DNA from: DASTFP01 sp963816855
GTDB taxonomy: Bacteria > Verrucomicrobiota > Verrucomicrobiia > Chthoniobacterales > Terrimicrobiaceae
Direction of reading: 5' to 3'
Length of the DNA: 64,000 nucleotides
Assembly (NCBI GenBank): GCA_963816855.1
Contig: CAWFMA010000019.1
Span: forward strand, 20,626-84,625
The translations under genes and the position numbers were made by a program. A model generated the notes under the pieces. The model saw only the letters and a list, made by a program, of their open reading frames with translations, did no database searches and was not told the DNA's origin. How positions within the stretch are numbered: the stretch's first letter is position 1; each line of letters opens with the position of its first letter. This document shows, in pieces, positions 60,468 to 64,000 of the stretch.

Positions 60468-62510
60468 TCAACCGCGGTGTGTGCTTGGGGTGCGTGGCGA
60501 GAATGGCGGTGAAGAGGAGCGGGTATTGTCATGGTGATGGAAGTTCTCATTCGGGGTGAGGACGGCGGCGAATCCTCCCGCAGGTGAAAGCGTAAGCGTT
60601 TGCGTCTGGGTTGAATCGACCAATGTGGTTGTTTCCACGACGTCCGTCGCCGCGCCGCCGGGCTTGTCGGCGAAGCTCCGCAGGGTCCATTTGCCCTGTC
60701 CAAGGAATTTCAGCGATACGCTCAAGGTCGCGGCCGCATCGCCGTTCATCGCCGCCAGATACCATCGATCTCCCGAGCGGCGGGCAACAGCAATGGTTTT
60801 GCCGGGTTCGGCGTCCAGCACCGTCGTTTCATCCCACACCGTTGGCAAACCGCGGAAGAACTCGACGGCGGGCTGGTTGTGGTAGTTTGCGGGGCTGTCG
60901 CAAAGGACGAGAAGCGGGCTAAGATAGACCACGGTCATCGACAGCTGCCGGGAACGCGTCCCCATGACCTGGGTGGGAGAGGTCACCCTGAAATCCTGCG
61001 GCGCGCGATTGAGGAACCCGCCCGGCGTGAAATCCATCGGTCCGAGCAAGCCGCGCGTGAACGGCAGGGTTACCGTGTGCAGGGGATTGCACTTGTTGCC
61101 GTTCAGCTTGTTGTATTCGTTTCCGAGCACGCCTTCCTGTGTGATGAAGTTCGGGTAGGTGCGGGCCAGTCCGGTCGGCTTGTATGCGCCGTGGAAATCG
61201 ACCATCAGCTTGTGCTTCGCAGCAACCTCCAGTGCATCGGCATACCAACGCACGGTTTCCTGGCTGTCGCTGTCCATGAAGTCCACTTTCACTCCCGCCG
61301 CCCGCCAAGCCGATATCGCGGAAAAAGTCTTTTCGAGGCCGACCTTCCTGAGATCCTTCGAATCCATCCAGACGAAGAGTCTCACGCCGCGCTTTTTCGC
61401 ATGGGCGAAAACTTCCGGTAGGTCCACATGAGGCAGCGGCTTGGTGGGATCGTCCCTGTACCAAAACCAGTCAACAAGCTGATACGGCCAGCCCATCTCG
61501 GCGGCCAAATCGATGTAATCCTTGTGCGAGGCTGTGTCGCCCCGCGCGTCGATGCCCGTGAATTGCGGAAGTCCGGGATTCACCCCCGTCCACCAGGAAT
61601 CCCACGCGCAAATTCCCGGCTTGACCCAGGAAACATCACCCAGCTTGTTCGGCGTGGCCAGAGTGGCAATGAGATCGGAATTGACCAGATCCCCGGCCTG
61701 CCGGCCAATCATCAAAACACGCCATGGGCTGACGCGCGGCACGGACGAGGCGACGAGCCCGTTTCTGTCCTCGCGTGTGGCTAGGCTTGCCGACACGGAG
61801 GGCGTTCCCGTTCCCGTGAGGAACAGGCCCGCCCAATCCAGCAGATCAGATTCCGCGACCGCGACGTAACAGCCCGGAGCCTCGACCAGCAGCGGCAGAA
61901 CGCTGAGAAACGGCTGCCCCGCCCGCTTCTTGCTGCTGGTTACCGCGGGAATCTTGCTGAGTTTTCCTTCGGGATATTGATTCTCGGCACAGGGCGATTC
62001 CTCGCCAAACCAGCAGCGGTAATCGCCCGCGAATCGGAATTCCGTGAGTTCCCGGGTCAGAACAAAATTTCCAAGGCCAGAAACCTGCGGCAGGTCATAG
62101 CGAAATGCCACGCCATTGTCGTAAGCGCGCACGATGAGGCCAAATATCCGTGGTTTCGCCGCTTTCTCCGTGAGCGTAAGACGCCGTTCTTTCCAGCGAT
62201 CGGGGACGATGCCGCGTTGACCGAATCGGTTTTCCCAAACGCCGTCGTGACTGGCCGTTTCCGTCTGGATGATTACCGCAGCCGTTCCGAGCTTCGTGCC
62301 ATCCTGGAATTCCAGGCCAAGCTGAGAATCGGCCACCACCGGTTTCCCGTCCACCTCCACTCGGTAATGCAGACCATCCGTGTCCGAGACGATGATCGCC
62401 AGTTTGCTATCCGGCGACGTGAGACGCTGTTCGGCGGAGATGGCTTGGGCAACCGTGAAAACGGCGGCCGCCAAAGCGAGGAAGAGAAGGCGTTTACTGG
62501 AAGTTTTCAT
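60468..62510 (-). CDS. Exported GH97-family alpha-glycosidase
   Basis: A 680-residue glycosidase. Signal MKTSSKRLLFLALAAAVFTVAQAISA, then a beta-sandwich (VSDTDGLHYRVEVDGKPVVADSQLGLEF), a TIM barrel with YQLVDWFWYRDD, GVRLFVWMDSKDLRKVGLE, AGVKVDFMDSDSQETV (Asp at the position of the nucleophile of retaining members), and VDFHGAYKPTGLARTYPNFITQEGVLGNEYNK. A C-terminal beta domain follows. Retaining members are known as alpha-galactosidases, so that activity is likely. The last 25 residues (ENFHHHDNTRSSSPPFSPRTP) after GGFAAVLTP are low complexity and may be an accidental extension. Confidence 0.9.
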   Translation of the reverse strand: MKTSSKRLLFLALAAAVFTVAQAISAEQRLTSPDSKLAIIVSDTDGLHYRVEVDGKPVVADSQLGLEFQDGTKLGTAAVIIQTETASHDGVWENRFGQRGIVPDRWKERRLTLTEKAAKPRIFGLIVRAYDNGVAFRYDLPQVSGLGNFVLTRELTEFRFAGDYRCWFGEESPCAENQYPEGKLSKIPAVTSSKKRAGQPFLSVLPLLVEAPGCYVAVAESDLLDWAGLFLTGTGTPSVSASLATREDRNGLVASSVPRVSPWRVLMIGRQAGDLVNSDLIATLATPNKLGDVSWVKPGICAWDSWWTGVNPGLPQFTGIDARGDTASHKDYIDLAAEMGWPYQLVDWFWYRDDPTKPLPHVDLPEVFAHAKKRGVRLFVWMDSKDLRKVGLEKTFSAISAWRAAGVKVDFMDSDSQETVRWYADALEVAAKHKLMVDFHGAYKPTGLARTYPNFITQEGVLGNEYNKLNGNKCNPLHTVTLPFTRGLLGPMDFTPGGFLNRAPQDFRVTSPTQVMGTRSRQLSMTVVYLSPLLVLCDSPANYHNQPAVEFFRGLPTVWDETTVLDAEPGKTIAVARRSGDRWYLAAMNGDAAATLSVSLKFLGQGKWTLRSFADKPGGAATDVVETTTLVDSTQTQTLTLSPAGGFAAVLTPNENFHHHDNTRSSSPPFSPRTPSTHRG

Positions 62511-62690
62511 TGAGTTTGGATTTGTAGGATGTTCATAAAATGCGGAGCCAGCGTGCGTGTAAAGGTGCGGCCTAAGCCGCCGATTTTCTATGGTATCCAC
62601 GGCAAGATCCGCTGTCGTCCCTCACCTTGCCAGACTATTAAAAGCCCGTGGCGGGCATCCTGGGCGCAAAACAGCTCCACTGTAACTAAT

Positions 62691-63154
62691 ATGAACGACG
62701 TAATTCCCCCCAAGAAACCGGGACGACCTCTAGCAGCACACCGGAAATTGAAGAGATCCTCATTGCCGCCGCCGAGACTGGAGCACCGATCAAGGCATGT
62801 TGCGCCACGGCAACTATAAGCTATGAGACGTTTCGCACCTGGTGCATGTCAGACGCTGAACTTACCGTTCGGTTTTATGAGGCAAGGGAGAGAGGCCGCG
62901 TCAACGCCCTAAGAACTTTACAGCTTGCATCGAAGGACGATTGGAGGGCCGCCGCAGAATGGCTCCGGCTGGCACACCGGGCGGAATATTCAACACGGGC
63001 AGAGATCTCAGTCGAAGGCGCACCAAAGCAAGACGAAGGAATTGCAATTGACGCAGTGATGCTCACACGTTTGCAGGGCGCTTATCAGCAAACCCTTGAG
63101 TCGATACATTGGCAAGAACCAGACAAGCAAAATGGGTCCCAGAGCATCAACTGA
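62691..63154 (+). pseudogene. Small-terminase-like protein with one frameshift
   Basis: The first frame begins MNDVIPPKKPGRP. One base later than that the second frame continues SSSTPEIEEILIAAAETGAPIKACCATATISYETFRTWCMSDAELTVRFYEARERGRVNALRTLQLASKDDWRAAAEWLRLAHRAEY, a helix-turn-helix plus helical domain recalling phage terminase small subunits or the N-terminal part of transposase helpers. The missing base is near 62728 (ACCTCT). A whole protein would be about 154 residues. It hints at a phage remnant, but no other phage structural gene is adjacent. Confidence 0.6.
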
Positions 63155-63326
63155 CGTAGCAAAATGAATCATAAAGACGCTTGGTGCGCGGTTAAGATAT
63201 GCTCGACCGGTTGGTGTATCGTTCCAATTCGCAAACGTGCTCGCCGCTGTAACAATTAAAGTGGAACTGATGAGGAGTCGCTTATGCATTCCGTTGAATG
63301 TTTCGAATAGACAGTAGTTTCGACTG

Positions 63327-63488
63327 CTATTTCGTTTTCTGTGTGCGCGGTTTGGTATCTTGTTTACCGAACGGTCGGCCGCCAAGCTTGCCGTTTTCGC
63401 GAACAGCTTTCGCTTTCGCCTTGCTCTTGGCTAATCCGCCAAGTCTGCCCAGCGTTTGGGCCGCTGAATGAATTGCTTTTGTGCTCAT
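63327..63488 (-). CDS. Small Gly/Lys-rich protein (53 residues), paralogue A
   Basis: Reads MSTKAIHSAAQTLGRLGGLAKSKAKAKAVRENGKLGGRPFGKQ, then a basic tail. The block SAAQTLGRLGG is shared with the ORF at 63742-63918, and the RENGKLGGRP ending recurs in many small proteins of unknown role. It is too short for most gene finders. Its leader carries a hairpin and the same CAATCAACCAA-type stretch before the ATG as the neighbour, supporting it as a real gene. Function unknown. Confidence 0.55.
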   Translation of the reverse strand: MSTKAIHSAAQTLGRLGGLAKSKAKAKAVRENGKLGGRPFGKQDTKPRTQKTK

Positions 63489-63521
63489 AGTTGATTGTTG
63501 GTTGATTGCTAAGAAAGTGGG

Positions 63522-63543
63522 GGCAGACTTTAACCGGTCTGCC
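63522..63543 (-). promoter_or_regulatory. Leader hairpin upstream of small paralogue A
   Basis: On the minus strand GGCAGAC and GTCTGCC form a 7-bp stem around an 8-base loop, followed by a CCCCACTT stretch and 30 bases before the ATG. The same arrangement precedes the second small gene. Confidence 0.5.
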
Positions 63544-63556
63544 AGCGGGGTTTTGA

Positions 63557-63741
63557 TTACCAGATTGACTGCTGTGCAACAGCTACGTTGACTCTTGTTG
63601 CTCCTGCTGCTGCGATTTTCAGTTTGCGCTGAAACTCTTTGTTAGCTTCGACTTTGCGTGCTCGGCTTCCGATTCAAGACCAGCTACGTGTTTTGCATAA
63701 GTGGCGTCTTCCGCTGCGCGACGTTCCATTTGCATTTCCAC
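63557..63741 (-). pseudogene. Downstream continuation of the small paralogue B after an in-frame stop
   Basis: Directly after the TAG of the upstream ORF the same frame continues VEMQMERRAAEDATYAKHVAGLESEAEHAKS; after a one-base shift it goes on EANKEFQRKLKIAAAGATRVNVAVAQQSIW and a stop. The two pieces look like one helical, charged domain. Together with the 58-residue ORF they could be one decayed gene of about 115 residues. Confidence 0.45.
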
Positions 63742-63918
63742 CTAAGACTTGGGTTGTGCATATGCAGAAACCGCGATTGCGCGGTCTACCGCCAAGCCGC
63801 CAAGCCCGCCCAATCCTTGGGGTTGTGCATATGCGGAAACTGCGATTGCGCGGTCTACCGCCAAGCCGCCAAGCCTGCCCAATGCTTGGGCTGCTGAATA
63901 AATTTTTGTTTGGTTCAT
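63742..63918 (-). CDS. Small Gly/Ala-rich protein (58 residues), paralogue B, with internal tandem repeat
   Basis: Reads MNQTKIYSAAQALGRLGGLAVDRAIAVSAYAQPQ, then repeats LGGLGGLAVDRAIAVSAYAQP and stops. The opening SAAQALGRLGG matches the ORF at 63327-63488, while the rest does not. The second half is a duplication of the first (69 bases, 23 residues). A TAG ends it, but coding-looking sequence follows in the same frame. Function unknown. Confidence 0.5.
   Translation of the reverse strand: MNQTKIYSAAQALGRLGGLAVDRAIAVSAYAQPQGLGGLGGLAVDRAIAVSAYAQPKS
63751..63888 (-). repeat. Two tandem copies of a 69-bp unit
   Basis: Units 63751-63819 and 63820-63888 are nearly identical, differing at a few positions (for example ACCGCG against ACTGCG). 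The unit length is a multiple of three, so it duplicates 23 codons of the small ORF in frame. Confidence 0.85.
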
Positions 63919-63948
63919 AGTTATTGATTGGTTGATTGTTGGAAGTGG

Positions 63949-63970
63949 GGCAGCGTTTAAGCCCTCTGCC
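63949..63970 (-). promoter_or_regulatory. Leader hairpin upstream of small paralogue B
   Basis: GGCAG and CTGCC pair (5 bp, plus one inner G-C) around an inner loop containing TTTAA, as in the first hairpin. It is followed by CCCCACTT and a CAATCAACCAATCAATAACT stretch before the ATG, nearly the same as upstream of the other small gene. The stem bases differ between copies. Confidence 0.45.
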
Positions 63971-64000
63971 CTCCGTTGCCGCAGCTTTTGCTGTCGGAGG

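Noticed and set aside
63636..63900. Plus-strand 79-93-residue Cys-rich frames over the tandem repeat
   Set aside because: They arise from the repeat read in antisense; the minus strand has the paralogous opening shared with the neighbour ORF.

Overview
The window looks like chromosomal DNA of a Gram-negative, GC-rich bacterium, most likely from the Verrucomicrobiota or a close PVC relative (inference). Supporting signs are the long (about 600-residue) IspG, a fused CobA-HemD downstream of HemX-HemA-HemC, DUF5069 and DUF2905 proteins, a GH97 glycosidase, several lipoprotein signals, an outer-membrane barrel and Sec-exported enzymes. No rRNA or tRNA gene and no CRISPR array was seen.

Region 1 (1-47 kb) is dense and almost wholly intact. 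It opens with the 3' part of a CBS/DRTGG-type manganese pyrophosphatase and two tandem paralogous lipoproteins. The minus-strand genes cdsA-dxr and rseP-ispG follow; they read like one ancestral operon now split by mscL and a plus-strand module of outer-membrane barrel, cupredoxin-like protein and membrane class III cyclase. Next comes a polar amino-acid ABC importer operon (binding protein, exported Pcm methyltransferase, permease, lipoprotein, ATPase). Its upstream gap carries a perfect parS-like palindrome and a near copy. MsrA, a PA0069-type radical SAM protein and an L,D-transpeptidase precede a pdhABC operon that runs into sir2, a nuclease-like protein and a glycosyltransferase-like gene. 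The pstSCAB-phoU operon has an 11-bp-periodic Pho box upstream of pstS. YceH with an amidase, a GPH sugar symporter, a LysR regulator, a Nudix pair, a frameshifted glutamate dehydrogenase, a VanX-like dipeptidase and the overlapping haem cluster hemX-hemA-hemC-cobA/hemD complete the region.

Region 2 (47-64 kb) is different: sparse and full of broken genes. An IS630-family element with TA flanks sits in an exported-protein gene. A PAS-SpoIIE phosphatase, an AsmA-like protein, an ECF sigma factor, a PsiE-like membrane protein and a small-terminase-like gene each need one or more single-base shifts to read through. Intact genes among them are an SDR, a UPF0303 protein, an S9 peptidase, an H1-like protein, an L,D-transpeptidase and a GH97 glycosidase. 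The last 700 bases hold two tiny Gly-rich paralogous ORFs with matching hairpin leaders, one of them carrying a 69-bp in-frame tandem repeat.

Start sites are choices made from motifs, ribosome-binding sites and overlaps. Family names come from recognising motifs by eye, with no database search.
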